NCBI GenBank assembly: GCA_964551315.1
Contig: CAZKCM010000018.1
Coordinates: forward strand, 1-64,000
From: Virgifigura sp964551315
GTDB taxonomy: Bacteria > Pseudomonadota > Alphaproteobacteria > Dongiales > Dongiaceae
Direction of reading: 5' to 3'
DNA: 64,000 nucleotides
Below the pieces are notes generated by a model. The model saw nothing but the letters and a program-made list of their open reading frames with translations. It was not told the DNA's origin and made no database searches. The translations under genes and the position numbers were made by a program. Positions 16,894-26,298 of this stretch are shown piece by piece. Within the stretch, counting starts at the first letter, position 1. Every line of letters begins with the position of its first letter.

Positions 16894-19200
16894 CTATCCT
16901 TCCCGCGGAATGAGGATCCGGCACCGCAGGCCGTCCGGGGCGTAGGTGAGGTCGGCGCGGCCGCCGAGGTCGTAGGCGACGGTGCGCTCGATCAGCGTGG
17001 TGCCGAACCCCGGCTCCCGCGGCGCCGTCACCGGCGGTCCGCCCCGCTCCGTCCAATCCAGCCGCAGATGGGGGCGGCCGTCGCGCTCTTCGGTGTTCCA
17101 GCGCACTTCGATCTGCCCGGACGGCACCGAGAGGGCGCCGTACTTTGCCGCGTTGGTCGCCAGCTCGTGCAGCACCAGGCCGAGGCCCAGCGTCTGCCTC
17201 GGCGACAGCGCCAGCTCGGGGCCGTCGATCTCGAGCGCCCGCGCCGCGGTCCCGTGCGCCTTCAGCGTCTGGCGGACGACCTTCTCCAGGCGGGTCGAGC
17301 GCCAGTTCGCCTGGGTCAGCAGGCCGTGCGCGGCGGCCAGCGCCCGCAGCCGCCCGGCGAAGGACTCGCCGAAGCTTTCAAGGGAGGTGGCGCGCCGAAG
17401 GGTCTGCGCCGCGATCGACTGCACCACCGCCAGCGTGTTCCGCACCCGGTGGTTGAGCTCGGCGAGCAGCAGCTTGCGATGCTCCTCCGCCTCCCGCCGC
17501 TCGGTGACGTCGACGCAGGCGCCCGTGGTGTAGAGAGGCCGGCCGCGCTCGTCGAAGAAGGTCCGACCCTTGTCCGACACCCAGCGCAGGCTGCCGTCCG
17601 GCAGGATCACGCGATAATCGATGTCGAAATCCGCGCCCTCCCGCACGGAGCGCTCGACCGCGGCGACAAGCGCCGCGCGGTCTTCGGGATGCACCCGCTC
17701 GAGCAGGTCGTCGACATGGCCAAGGGCTTCGTCCTCCGCCGCGTCCCGGTTCGCGCCGGCCTTCTCCTCGATGGGCATTCCATAAAGCCGCCGAAGGTTC
17801 TCGTCCCGGCTCACCAGATTGCTGCGCAGGTCCCGGCGATAGGTGCCGGTGCCGGAGGCGTAGAGTGCCGCGCGCAGACGCTCCTCGCGCTCGCGCACCG
17901 CCGTTTCGATCCGCTTCTTTCGGTCGATGTCCTCGACGACGCAGACGAAATAGTGCGGCGCGCCGAGCCCCTCGTCTCTCACGAGCGACACCGTCAGGCG
18001 GATCCAGATCGGGCATCCGTCCTTGCGAATGTAGCGCCTCTCCATCGCGTGGTTGCCGTCCCCGCCGGCGAGCAACCGCTCGGCGTTGGCGATGTCTGCC
18101 GCGAGGTCGTCCGGATGGGTGATGTCCTGATGGCGCTTGCGCAGCAGTTCGTCCTCATCGTAGCCGGTGATCTCGCACAGCCGCCGGTTCACCCGCAGCC
18201 AACGGCCGTCGAGCCCGACATGGGCAAGGCCCACCGCCGCCTGCTCGAAGGTCGCCCGGAATCTGGCCTCGCTTGTCCGCAGCGCCTCCTCGGCGCGCTT
18301 CCGTTCGGTGATGTCCGTGCAGACACCGACGAGATGCGTGGGGTGTCCGTCCGGGCCGGGGCGCAGGCGCGCCTTTTCCGCCAGCCACACGACCCGCCCG
18401 TCCGGTGTGAGCACACGGAATTCCACGTCGAAGAGCGCGTCGCCTCGCCGCGCCGCGGCGAGCGCCGCTTCCACCCGCGGGCGGTCCTCGGGGTGGATCA
18501 TCCGGGAGAAGGTCTCGACCGTGCCGCTGCCGAGGCCGAACACCTCCACCGCGTTGTCCGACCGCGTGGAGATCCCGGTGGCGAGGTCCCAGTCCCAGGC
18601 GACCATCCGGTTGGCGGCCAGGCCGAAGCGCAGGAGCTCCTTCTGCTCGCGCAACGCGTCCTCGACCTCCTTGCGCCGGATCGCGGCGCCGAGGCCGTTG
18701 GCGACGGCCTGCAGGAATTCGATGTCGTCAGGCCCGAAGCGGCGGGGCCGGTCGGCGGCGACCTCGATCACGCCATAGCTGCGGCCGGCCGCCTGAACCG
18801 GGACGCCGAGCAGCGCAACCACGCCGCGTTCATGCAGCGGTCCGGGCGCTCGGAATTGCGGCCGGTCCGGCAGGTTGTCGATCGCGAGCGGCTTGCCCGT
18901 CCGCAGAACCTGCGTCGCCGGAGCGGTGGCGTCGGCCGCGAACGACATCCGGCCGATCAGGTCGTCGGCCCAGCCGACGCCGGCGCGTAGAAGGAAGTCG
19001 CCGGTGGCTGGACGATACTGCAGAAGTTGTGACCATCCGGTCTGTATGCCGTCGTCGGCATGGACCGCCGCGGCCCGGAAGAGGGCGTCGAGGTCGGCCG
19101 TCTCGTCGAGGGCCTCGGCGCTTAGCGCCGCCAGGGCGGAGGCCCGCCGCTGCGCGGTGGATCGCGGACTGGCCGATGCCTGCAATGCGCTCCCAACCAT
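16894..19200 (-). CDS. GAF-PAS-PAS-PAS HWE-family sensor histidine kinase
   Basis: A 768-residue cytoplasmic kinase with no transmembrane segment. In order: a GAF domain (about 15-180, with FGPDDIEFLQAVANGLG at its end), three PAS/PAC units each closing with a TDITERK-like motif, then an HWE/HisKA_2 dimerisation region with LNHRVRNTLA and its phospho-acceptor histidine, and an ATPase with HELATNAAKYGAL. This kinase type often works with single-domain receivers or light and stress signalling, but no response regulator is adjacent. The ATG at 19200 is preceded by GAAGG; an ATG at 19320 would add 40 residues of Arg/Ala-rich sequence. The signal is unknown. Confidence 0.9.
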   Translation of the reverse strand: MVGSALQASASPRSTAQRRASALAALSAEALDETADLDALFRAAAVHADDGIQTGWSQLLQYRPATGDFLLRAGVGWADDLIGRMSFAADATAPATQVLRTGKPLAIDNLPDRPQFRAPGPLHERGVVALLGVPVQAAGRSYGVIEVAADRPRRFGPDDIEFLQAVANGLGAAIRRKEVEDALREQKELLRFGLAANRMVAWDWDLATGISTRSDNAVEVFGLGSGTVETFSRMIHPEDRPRVEAALAAARRGDALFDVEFRVLTPDGRVVWLAEKARLRPGPDGHPTHLVGVCTDITERKRAEEALRTSEARFRATFEQAAVGLAHVGLDGRWLRVNRRLCEITGYDEDELLRKRHQDITHPDDLAADIANAERLLAGGDGNHAMERRYIRKDGCPIWIRLTVSLVRDEGLGAPHYFVCVVEDIDRKKRIETAVREREERLRAALYASGTGTYRRDLRSNLVSRDENLRRLYGMPIEEKAGANRDAAEDEALGHVDDLLERVHPEDRAALVAAVERSVREGADFDIDYRVILPDGSLRWVSDKGRTFFDERGRPLYTTGACVDVTERREAEEHRKLLLAELNHRVRNTLAVVQSIAAQTLRRATSLESFGESFAGRLRALAAAHGLLTQANWRSTRLEKVVRQTLKAHGTAARALEIDGPELALSPRQTLGLGLVLHELATNAAKYGALSVPSGQIEVRWNTEERDGRPHLRLDWTERGGPPVTAPREPGFGTTLIERTVAYDLGGRADLTYAPDGLRCRILIPREG

Positions 19201-19363
19201 GGCGACCTTCAAAGCGCGGCGAGCCGCCGGTGCCGACGACTGGGTTCGAATCGGCGAAGGTCCGGCCGCTCGGTCGAATGCGTCCTCTGCGACACGACGA
19301 TCATGGCGACAACACCTCATCCTCGCGGCGACCGGTGTCGCCGCTTCCCGGTCCAGATGATCC

Positions 19364-20149
19364 CTAACCCCGGCGCTTCATGCTGGCACCCAGGCCCGGA
19401 TCCGGGCGCAGGTCGAATCCCTCGTCTTCGGCCTGCGCGCATGCGACGAGCCGGTCCATGTTGATGACCGTGATGTAGCCGCCGCTGAGCTGTAGGATTC
19501 CCATCCGCTGCCAGGACCGGAGTTGCTTGTTCACCGCCTCGCGCGTGACGCCCAGCATCTGCGCCAAATCCGTCTGGGACAGCTTCAGCGCGATGCGAAC
19601 GCCGGTCTCGCAGGGATGTCCATGCGCGATGGCCAGGGCCTCCAGCTTCTTGGCGAGCCGCGCACGCAGGCTGAGGAAGGCGAACTCGCCCAGGCGGTCC
19701 GTGTTCTCGCGCAGCCGCTCGCACAGCAGCTCGATCAGATGCCGCGCCAGCCGCGGCTCCTCCTCGACGAGCGTCAGGAACAGGGGACGCCGGATGACGA
19801 GAAGCTGGCTGTCGGTGACGGCGCTGGCGCTCGCCGTGCGGGGCAGCGCGTCGAGCAGCGCGATCTCGCCGAACACGTCGCCTGGCTCCATCAGGCCGAG
19901 CGTCAGCTCGCGCCCGCCCAGCCCGACCACCGAAATCCGGATGAGGCCGGAAACGACGCCGAACAGGGCGTCCCCCTCGTCGCCTTGCTGAAACAGCAGC
20001 CTGCCCTTGTCGAGACGGCGGACGTGGCTGAGGCGGGCCACCCGGAGCAGCAGATCGGGATCGAGGTCCCGGAAGACGAAGCTGCGTCCGATCAGCCGTG
20101 CCTTTTCCTCCGGGCTGATGTCGGCGGCCGGTTTGGCGGTCCGTTCCAT
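19364..20149 (-). CDS. Crp/Fnr-family transcriptional regulator
   Basis: A 261-residue regulator with an N-terminal cyclic-nucleotide-type domain (about 25-150, including GDVFGEIALLDALPRTASA, close to the cAMP-contact loop) and a C-terminal winged helix. The recognition helix reads LGVTREAVNKQL; its Arg-Glu...Lys pattern matches the residues by which Crp reads TGTGA half-sites. There are no N-terminal Fnr cysteines, so this is not an oxygen-sensing Fnr. It is transcribed divergently from a methyltransferase gene. A TGTGA-N6-TCATA site lies between them, making autoregulation or control of the neighbour plausible. Confidence 0.9.
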   Translation of the reverse strand: MERTAKPAADISPEEKARLIGRSFVFRDLDPDLLLRVARLSHVRRLDKGRLLFQQGDEGDALFGVVSGLIRISVVGLGGRELTLGLMEPGDVFGEIALLDALPRTASASAVTDSQLLVIRRPLFLTLVEEEPRLARHLIELLCERLRENTDRLGEFAFLSLRARLAKKLEALAIAHGHPCETGVRIALKLSQTDLAQMLGVTREAVNKQLRSWQRMGILQLSGGYITVINMDRLVACAQAEDEGFDLRPDPGLGASMKRRG

Positions 20150-20258
20150 CGCGTCCTCCCTCGCGTCCCGGGATGCGTGAGCCGTTCGCGCCGGCCGGTC
20201 GTTGCCGTCGGCGCCGCACCCCGGACGGGTCCGCTTCCCGGGCGCATTATGGAGCCAT

Positions 20259-20274
20259 TGTGAAGCGGTTCATA
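20259..20274. promoter_or_regulatory. Candidate Crp-type operator
   Basis: TGTGA (20259-20263), six bases, then TCATA (20270-20274): 9 of 10 bases of the Crp consensus TGTGA-N6-TCACA. It sits between the divergent Crp-family gene and the methyltransferase gene, about 75 bases before the latter's start. A single short match could arise by chance. Confidence 0.35.
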
Positions 20275-20346
20275 GCCGGATCGCGCCCGCGGCCGTAGAC
20301 GAGACGATGCCGCATCGGGCGGCGAATGACTTGAAGGGAGGTATGC

Positions 20347-21423
20347 ATGTCTGCGGATGGATCACAACCGGTGAACGGCGAGAAGGTTCACGCCTTCGTG
20401 GGGCAAGTCGTCAACGATATGGCGGCGGCGATGTCGGGGGTGATGACCAATCTTGGGCACAAGCTCGGCTTCTATCGGGCGATGGCCGGCGCCGGCCCGA
20501 TCTCGCCGAAGGATCTCGCCCAAAGGACGAATACCCACGAACGCTATGTGCGCGAATGGCTGAACAACCAGGCGGCCGGCGGTTACGTCACCTATCACCC
20601 TCAGAGCCGCACCTACGAACTGCCGGCGGAGCACGCCGCGGTGCTGGCCGACGATGGCGGCGCCGTCTTCCTGGCGCCGGGCTTCGACCTGATCTCCAGT
20701 CTCTGGCTGGACGAGGACAAGATTGCCCAGGCCCTGCGAACCGGAGAGGGCATCGGCTGGCACGAGCATCACCACCGGCTGTTCTTCGGGACCGAGGCGT
20801 TCTTCCGCCCGGGCTACAAGGCCAACCTGACCGAAACCTGGATCCCGGCGCTGGAAGGCGTCGAGGCGAAGTTGCGGGCGGGCGCCCGGGTCGCCGATGT
20901 CGGCTGCGGCCACGGCGCCTCGACCATCGTGATGGCGGAGGCCTATCCCAACTCGACCTTCGTCGGGTCCGACTACCACGACAAGTCGATCGAGGTTGCC
21001 CGGCGCCGCGCGGCGGAGGCCGGCGTCTCCGACCGCGTCGCGTTCGAGGTCGCCACCGCGAAGACCTTCTCCGGGGACGGCTACGACCTGATCTGCTTCA
21101 TGGACTGCTTCCACGATCTGGGCGATCCGCTGGGGGCGGCGAAGCACGCGCGCCGGGTCCTGGCCGATGACGGCACGGTCCTCATGGTCGAGCCGTTCGC
21201 CGGAGACCGCGTCGAAGACAACATCAACCCGGTCGGACGGATGTACTACGCGGCGTCCACCGGGATCTGCACCCCGAACTCGCTCTCTCAGGAGGTCGGG
21301 CTCGGCCTCGGCGCCCAGGCCGGCGAGGCGCGTCTGCGGGCGATTCTCGCGGAAGCCGGGTTCGGCCGCGTCCGCCGCGCCGCGGAGACACCCTTCAACC
21401 TCGTCATCGAGGCGCGGCCTTGA
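20347..21423 (+). CDS. SAM-dependent methyltransferase with N-terminal winged helix
   Basis: A 358-residue protein. Residues about 10-110 form a winged-helix dimerisation region like that of O-methyltransferases and the Rv2258c-type family (HKLGFYRAMAGAGPISPKDLA, THERYVREWLNN). From about 175 a class I methyltransferase domain carries VADVGCGHGAS (the SAM-binding loop), GSDYHDKSIEVA and a downstream acidic loop. The substrate is unknown. An AGGGAGGT element lies 5 bases before the ATG, an excellent ribosome-binding site. It is divergent from the Crp-family gene and possibly controlled by it. Confidence 0.87.
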   Translation: MSADGSQPVNGEKVHAFVGQVVNDMAAAMSGVMTNLGHKLGFYRAMAGAGPISPKDLAQRTNTHERYVREWLNNQAAGGYVTYHPQSRTYELPAEHAAVLADDGGAVFLAPGFDLISSLWLDEDKIAQALRTGEGIGWHEHHHRLFFGTEAFFRPGYKANLTETWIPALEGVEAKLRAGARVADVGCGHGASTIVMAEAYPNSTFVGSDYHDKSIEVARRRAAEAGVSDRVAFEVATAKTFSGDGYDLICFMDCFHDLGDPLGAAKHARRVLADDGTVLMVEPFAGDRVEDNINPVGRMYYAASTGICTPNSLSQEVGLGLGAQAGEARLRAILAEAGFGRVRRAAETPFNLVIEARP

Positions 21424-21487
21424 CGCGGCCGGGACCAGAAGCATAGGACGCCGACAAGCACACCCTTGCCATGACCCGCGACGGTGG

Positions 21488-21516
21488 CCCCTTCCCCGCG
21501 CAAGGCGGGGGAGGGG
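21488..21516. terminator. Strong GC hairpin downstream of the methyltransferase
   Basis: Arms ccccttccccgc (21488-21499) and gcgggggagggg (21505-21516) pair at 11 of 12 positions around the loop gcaag. It lies 65 bases past the methyltransferase stop. There is no T-tract, so it is either a transcript-stabilising or weak terminator hairpin, or a copy of a dispersed GC-rich repeat. Confidence 0.45.
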
Positions 21517-21631
21517 GCGCCGCGCCCGTTAAGGGCGCCGTCCCTGCGTGGACGTGGACAGCGCGGGCCGGACGCTCTTACAGTGCGGGAAGGTCGGACA
21601 GGGGATTCAACCGACAGGGGGAATCGGACGG

Positions 21632-22300
21632 ATGGACCGGCATCTCGGAACGGAGGGGCGAGGCGTGGCATCGGGGTCTTTCGCCGCAGCGCTGATTGCG
21701 GCCCTCCTGTTCTCACTCGTGTCGCATGGCGGCGCAGCCGGGGCCGCGGAACCGCCGGCCGATTGCGCGGTGGCGCGGCTGACCGGCACGGCCACGGTCC
21801 TGCGCGAAGGCGCCAGCCTGCCGCTTCGGCCCGGCACGCCCTTGCGGCCGGACGACCAGGTCGTCACGGCCGACGGCTCGCGTCTCGCGATCGCCTGTTC
21901 CGACGGGTCGAGCTTCGTCATCGGCGAGCGCTGCAGCGTGTCGCTCACGGCTTTCGACGGCGCGGGGGATGGGGGCGGCGCAAGCGCCCTCGTCGATCTG
22001 ATCGAAGGCATCCTCCGGCTGGCTCTGTCGCCGCAACCCGCCTGGAACGGACTCGAAGTGCGGACGGCAACGGCGATCGCGGCCGTTCGGTCGACCGAGT
22101 GGATCGTCGAATCCGCGCCGGAAGGCACCGCGGTCTTCGTCGTCGAAGGGGCGGTGTCGGTGTCGGGCCGGGCCGGCGGCGAGGTGCTGCTGCAGCCGGG
22201 TTACGGGACCGACGTGCCGCCCGGCGGGGCGCCGGGCGAGCCCAAGCGCTGGGGGGCGGCGCGGGTCGAGTCCGCCTTGGCTCGCACGCGCCTGCCCTAG
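21632..22300 (+). CDS. FecR-domain periplasmic protein
   Basis: A 222-residue secreted protein: a signal peptide (AALIAALLFSLVSHGGAAGA) followed by a FecR domain. The domain shows RLTGTATVLREG, LRPDDQVVTADGSRLAIACSDGS and ATAIAAVRSTEWIVE, the standard repeat of FecR folds. It has no N-terminal anti-sigma helix, so it is not a classical FecR regulator. It lies 18 bases before a CHASE2 adenylate cyclase gene, and this pairing is common. The FecR protein probably acts in the periplasm as a ligand or partner of the CHASE2 sensor. The start is taken at ATG 21632; a GTG at 21665 is also possible. Confidence 0.82.
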   Translation: MDRHLGTEGRGVASGSFAAALIAALLFSLVSHGGAAGAAEPPADCAVARLTGTATVLREGASLPLRPGTPLRPDDQVVTADGSRLAIACSDGSSFVIGERCSVSLTAFDGAGDGGGASALVDLIEGILRLALSPQPAWNGLEVRTATAIAAVRSTEWIVESAPEGTAVFVVEGAVSVSGRAGGEVLLQPGYGTDVPPGGAPGEPKRWGAARVESALARTRLP

Positions 22301-22318
22301 CTTGGCGGTTGCGGCCCG

Positions 22319-24295
22319 ATGCCGTCGCGCCGCACCAGGAAATCGGGGATCCCGTGGCGGCGCGCGGCCGCGGCCCTGCTCATCGCCCTCGGCTTGGCGG
22401 CCGCCTATGCCGGCCTCTGGAACGCGCCGCTGGTGGCCGCGATCGAGGGCCAGACCCTCGGCTGGCGCTTCCATCTCCGGGGACCCGTGGCTCCGCCCCC
22501 GGGGATCGCGATCCTCGCCATCGATGACCGGACGATCGGCGCGCTGAAGCGCTGGCCGTTGCCCCGGCGCGCCCTTGCCGAGGCCGTCGAGCGGCTCGAC
22601 GCCGCCGGGGCGGCGGTCATCGGCCTCGACCTCCTGCTCCTCGACCTCGAGCAGCCAACGGACGGGATCGCGCTGGGGCCCGGCGACCAGAGGCTGCGCG
22701 CGGCCCTCCGGCGGTCGGGCCGCGTCGTGCTGGGCATGGCCTTCACCTTCGGCCCGTCCGCGCCGATGGATGACGAGAGCACCTCGGCAGCGGTTCGCGC
22801 GGCGGCCTTTCCCGTCGTTCACCGTGCCGCCGGTCGGGCGCAGCCCGTCCTTCAGGCGACGGGCGCCCTGGTTCCCATTGCGCCGCTGCGGGAAGCCGCC
22901 CGGCTGGGGCAGGTCAACGTCCTCGCGGACGAGGACGGCGTGCTGCGCCACCTCCACCTCGCCATCGGATTCGAAGGCGACTACGTCCCGGCTTTTCCGG
23001 TCGAGGTCGCCCGCCGGTTCCTGGGCGTGAGCGCGGCGGAGACGGCCCTTCTCCTCGGTCGCGGCCTGCTGATCGGGGATCGCATCGTCCCCGCCGATCC
23101 GATGCTGCGTCTCGCGATCAACTACTACGGCGGCGCGGGGACCATCCCCACCCATTCCATGATCGACCTGCTCGAGGGCCGGATCCCGGCCGAGAGCTTC
23201 GCCGGCCGCGTGGTTCTGGTCGGCGCCACGGCGCTCGGCGCGGGCGACAGCTTCGTCACGCCGTTCAGCCGCACGCTGCCGGGCGTCGAGGTCCTTGCCA
23301 CGGCGGTCGGCAACATCGTCGGCGGCGAGGTGTTGGCCCGCACGACGGAGACGATCGGCTGGGACGTGGCCGCGATATTGCTCCTCGGGCTGGCCGGCTT
23401 CGCCGTCGCCCATCTGCCGTCGCCGGCGCTTGCCGCGCTGGCCGCGCTCGCGCTGCTGGGCGGCTGGGCGGCGGTGGCGCAGCTTGCCTTCGAAGAACGC
23501 CTGCTGTGGCTCAACGTGACCTTCCCGGCCCTTGCGATCCTGCTGAGCGCGATCGTCGCCGGGGTCGGCCGCACGGTGGCGGAGCGGCGGCTGCGGCGGG
23601 ACGTGGAACGGCAGCGCCGGAACCTGTCGCGCTATCACTCGCCGTTGATCGCGGATCTTCTGGCCGAGAATGACCGGCCGGGCTTCGAGGAGCGCGAGCA
23701 GCCCGCCGCGATCCTGTTCGTCGACCTGCGGGGCTTCACCGGCCGCAGCGAGCGGATGACGCCGGCCGACACCGCGCATTTCCTGCGCGACTTCCACCGC
23801 CGGATCGAGCGTGCCGCGCTGACCCATGGCGGGATCCTGGTGCAGTTTACCGGTGACGGCGCCATGGTGATCTTCGGCATGTCGTCCCCCGGCCCGCGGG
23901 ACGCCGCGGCGGCCCTGGCCTGCGCCCGCGATCTGGCCGCGGCGGTGCGCGACTGGAGCCGAAGCCTCGTTGCGGAGGGTCGGGCACCGCTCGCGATCGG
24001 TGTCGGCATTCACTACGGTCCCGTCGTCATCACGCGCCTCGGCGGGCAGGAGCAGCTGCAGCTCACCGCCGCCGGCGACACCGTGAATGTGGCGAACCGG
24101 CTGGAGGCTCTCACGAAGATTTATGGGGCGACCTTCGCCGTGTCCGGCGCCGTGGTCGCGGCCGTGCAGGCGGCCGGCAGGGACGACCTCCTCGCCGGGT
24201 TCGCGGAGCTTTCGGAGCAGCCGATCCGTGGCCGGGAGGGGACGATCCCGGTATGGGTCGCCGGCGAGGCGAAGGACGCTTCACCGCCGCTCTAG
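22319..24295 (+). CDS. CHASE2-domain adenylate/guanylate cyclase
   Basis: A 658-residue transmembrane class III nucleotide cyclase. One N-terminal membrane helix (about 15-35) is followed by a periplasmic CHASE2 sensor (about 55-345, with IAILAIDDRTIGALKRWP and VVLVGATALGAGD). Three more helices follow (about 350-420), then the cyclase domain. Metal-binding aspartates lie in ILFVDLRGFTG and FTGDGAMVIFG, and AAGDTVNVANRLEAL carries the transition-state Asn and Arg. It should make cAMP, possibly for the Crp-family regulator encoded 2 kb away (inferred). The FecR partner gene precedes it. Its last 4 bases overlap the convergent hydroxylase gene. Confidence 0.92.
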   Translation: MPSRRTRKSGIPWRRAAAALLIALGLAAAYAGLWNAPLVAAIEGQTLGWRFHLRGPVAPPPGIAILAIDDRTIGALKRWPLPRRALAEAVERLDAAGAAVIGLDLLLLDLEQPTDGIALGPGDQRLRAALRRSGRVVLGMAFTFGPSAPMDDESTSAAVRAAAFPVVHRAAGRAQPVLQATGALVPIAPLREAARLGQVNVLADEDGVLRHLHLAIGFEGDYVPAFPVEVARRFLGVSAAETALLLGRGLLIGDRIVPADPMLRLAINYYGGAGTIPTHSMIDLLEGRIPAESFAGRVVLVGATALGAGDSFVTPFSRTLPGVEVLATAVGNIVGGEVLARTTETIGWDVAAILLLGLAGFAVAHLPSPALAALAALALLGGWAAVAQLAFEERLLWLNVTFPALAILLSAIVAGVGRTVAERRLRRDVERQRRNLSRYHSPLIADLLAENDRPGFEEREQPAAILFVDLRGFTGRSERMTPADTAHFLRDFHRRIERAALTHGGILVQFTGDGAMVIFGMSSPGPRDAAAALACARDLAAAVRDWSRSLVAEGRAPLAIGVGIHYGPVVITRLGGQEQLQLTAAGDTVNVANRLEALTKIYGATFAVSGAVVAAVQAAGRDDLLAGFAELSEQPIRGREGTIPVWVAGEAKDASPPL

Positions 24296-25032
24296 CGCCG
24301 GCCCGCGTCGCTCCCCGGTCTGTCCCAACGGTCGAGCGCCCGCCGTGCATCCTGGATGAATGCGCTTCGGCGGACCGCGGCGAGCAGCGCGTCGCGGACC
24401 AGCGCGGCCGGAAGACGCATCGGCCGCTTGACGTGAAGGATCAGCACGACGCGATCCTCGTCTGTCTCGTTCCAGATTTCGTGAGGGCGGAGGTCGTCGA
24501 AGACGAGCACCTTGCCGTCCCGCCAGGCATGGACCTGATCGGCCACCCCGATGCGGCAGCGTTCTCGATCCTTCGGAATCCGGAGGCCGAGATGGCAGGT
24601 CAGGATCGCCTTGGTCACCCCCGTGTGCCGCGGGATGTGCGCGCCCGGCCAGAGCACCGAGAAGAGGGCCGTCTGCAGGTCGGGGATGCGTTCGATCAGT
24701 TCGACCGTTCGCGGGCAGCGCCGGCAGTTCGCCTCCGAGCGGATGCCGTATCCCCAAAGGAAGAAGGACCGCCATCGGTCGTCCTCGGCGATGCGGCGGT
24801 GGTCGGGCGAGATCTGTCGAAGAGGCGGGATCGAATCGCGATCGGCGAGGACGCGATCGGCCTCCTCCCGGATCGCGCGCCAGTTCCGTTCCAGCTTCGC
24901 TGCCCAGGGGAACAGCGCCGTATCGAAGACCGCCGGGTCGCCGACCAGCGAATATCGGACGAGCAGGCGATCGACGTAGGGCAGAAGATGAAGTCCGAGC
25001 CAGATGGTGGCGGCACGCCGGCGTTCCTGCAT
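24292..25032 (-). CDS. Aspartyl/asparaginyl beta-hydroxylase-like dioxygenase
   Basis: A 246-residue protein of the Asp_Arg_Hydrox family (2-oxoglutarate/Fe(II) beta-helix). The first iron-ligand region is HIPRHTGVTKAIL. The second is DDLRPHEIWNETDEDRVVLILHV, giving the distal histidine and the 2-oxoglutarate-binding arginine. An N-terminal hydrophobic stretch (IWLGLHLLPYVDRLLV) may anchor it to the membrane. Bacterial members include lipid A-modifying LpxO-type enzymes and amino-acid hydroxylases; which applies here is unknown. The ATG at 25032 has AAGGA 10 bases upstream, better than the in-frame GTG at 25050. The 3' end meets the cyclase gene with a 4-base overlap. Confidence 0.8.
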   Translation of the reverse strand: MQERRRAATIWLGLHLLPYVDRLLVRYSLVGDPAVFDTALFPWAAKLERNWRAIREEADRVLADRDSIPPLRQISPDHRRIAEDDRWRSFFLWGYGIRSEANCRRCPRTVELIERIPDLQTALFSVLWPGAHIPRHTGVTKAILTCHLGLRIPKDRERCRIGVADQVHAWRDGKVLVFDDLRPHEIWNETDEDRVVLILHVKRPMRLPAALVRDALLAAVRRSAFIQDARRALDRWDRPGSDAGRR

Positions 25033-25259
25033 CGTCCGCTCATCCTTCACCGGTCGGGATCATTCCCAGTCCGATTCGATCCGCCTTGCAGGCCGCTCGC
25101 GGCAGGCTTCTTCGGTGAGCGGCTTGGCCTGTGTGCGCGGTATCGAGAGACTTCGCCCGGCAATTATGCAATTACCTGACTTCAGAGGGTTAGAATCTGC
25201 GCGCCGAGTTCTTATCTTAGATACCAATTTCTCCCTCTGGCGAATGAGTTGGAATAGAG

Positions 25260-25757
25260 ATGAACGAACAACATAACGAAAAGGCCAAGCCCGAAGACGT
25301 GCGGATCGCAGAGATGACGACGCGGATCGTCACCTCCTACCTTTCGCACAATACGGTGTCGCCCGGCGAGCTTCCCCAGGTGATCAGTTCGGTGGCGAGC
25401 GGGCTGCGCGCGCTTGAGGCGCAGGCGGAAGCGGCGACGGGGGCCCCCGCACCGGTGGTTCCCGTGCAGAAGTCCGTGACGCGGAACCATGTCGTGTGCC
25501 TCCTGTGCGGCGAGAAGCACAAGATGCTCAAGCGGCATCTGACCACGACGCACCAGCTGTCGCCTCGCGAGTATCGGGAGATGTTCAACCTGCGGAGCGA
25601 CTATCCGCTGGTTGCGCCCGAATATGCGAAGCGGCGTTCACAGCTGGCGCGCGAGCACGGACTCGGCCGCAAGGGCGGAGCCGAGCGTTCGGAGCCGGCC
25701 CGTCGTTCGAAGTCGTCGGGGCGGAAGGGCTCTTCGAACGAGACCAAGGCGGCCTGA
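25260..25757 (+). CDS. MucR/Ros-family zinc-finger transcriptional regulator
   Basis: A 165-residue regulator of the MucR/Ros family, which controls exopolysaccharide, motility and virulence genes in Alphaproteobacteria by binding AT-rich DNA. The N-terminal oligomerisation region (EMTTRIVTSYLSHNTVSPGELPQVI) is typical. The Cys2-His2-like finger reads CLLCGEKHKMLKRHLTTTH, followed by LSPREYREMFNLRSDYPLVAPEYAKRR. The C-terminal tail is basic and disordered. The upstream 150 bases are markedly AT-richer than the genes, fitting a self-regulated promoter. It lies 1.7 kb from the end of the exopolysaccharide locus and could regulate it. Confidence 0.93.
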   Translation: MNEQHNEKAKPEDVRIAEMTTRIVTSYLSHNTVSPGELPQVISSVASGLRALEAQAEAATGAPAPVVPVQKSVTRNHVVCLLCGEKHKMLKRHLTTTHQLSPREYREMFNLRSDYPLVAPEYAKRRSQLAREHGLGRKGGAERSEPARRSKSSGRKGSSNETKAA

Positions 25758-25979
25758 GGTCACCTTCGAACAGGGGGCGAATCAGGCTCCTCGTCCCGCG
25801 CCGTTTCGCGCGCGCGTTTTCCCGTGCTTCTGGCCGATCACCCGGCTGCCGCAGGAGGCTCCTGGCCGTCCTCGGCGATGGCTCGGTCGCGGCCTTCGTT
25901 TGATGGCCGCGGCTTGGGTCCGATTCGGGAAGGCCGTGCGGAAGGTCAGGGGAGCGCTTCCTGCGGCCGCGTCGGGTTT

Positions 25980-26285
25980 CTACTCGGCGGGGCCGCCGGA
26001 CGGCTGGGGGGTGCCGGCGGTTATTGCGCGCCGGTCGCCCCTGCTGCCGGCTCGGGAAGGGCCATCGAAGACCCCTTCGATCCGGCTCTGTTCGGTGGTG
26101 CGCGACCAGACGCCGCCGTCCGCCGCTTTGGCGGCACGGCGATCGAGCTTGATTGCGATCTCGACGAACTCGCGCGCGCGGGCGATGCGGCCCTCCTTCT
26201 CGGCGATATCCGCAAGTTGCCAGTAACGCCCGGCGGTCCGCCGGTGCGTCGCCGCCGCAGTCGATCTTCGAACGAGGGGGCGCAT
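25980..26285 (-). CDS. Hypothetical small protein with a TPR-like helix pair
   Basis: A possible 101-residue protein. Residues 20-50 (GRYWQLADIAEKEGRIARA, REFVEIAIKLDRR) look like a real amphipathic helix pair of TPR type, while the flanks are low-complexity and basic. No ribosome-binding site precedes the ATG at 26285. If it is not a gene, the 610 bases between MucR and 26368 contain no gene at all. I cannot assign a function. Confidence 0.35.
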   Translation of the reverse strand: MRPLVRRSTAAATHRRTAGRYWQLADIAEKEGRIARAREFVEIAIKLDRRAAKAADGGVWSRTTEQSRIEGVFDGPSRAGSRGDRRAITAGTPQPSGGPAE

Positions 26286-26298
26286 GGCGTGGAGACTT

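Noticed and set aside
21488..21516. A firm rho-independent terminator
   Set aside because: The hairpin is strong, but no T-tract follows, so it is listed only as a candidate and could be a dispersed repeat.
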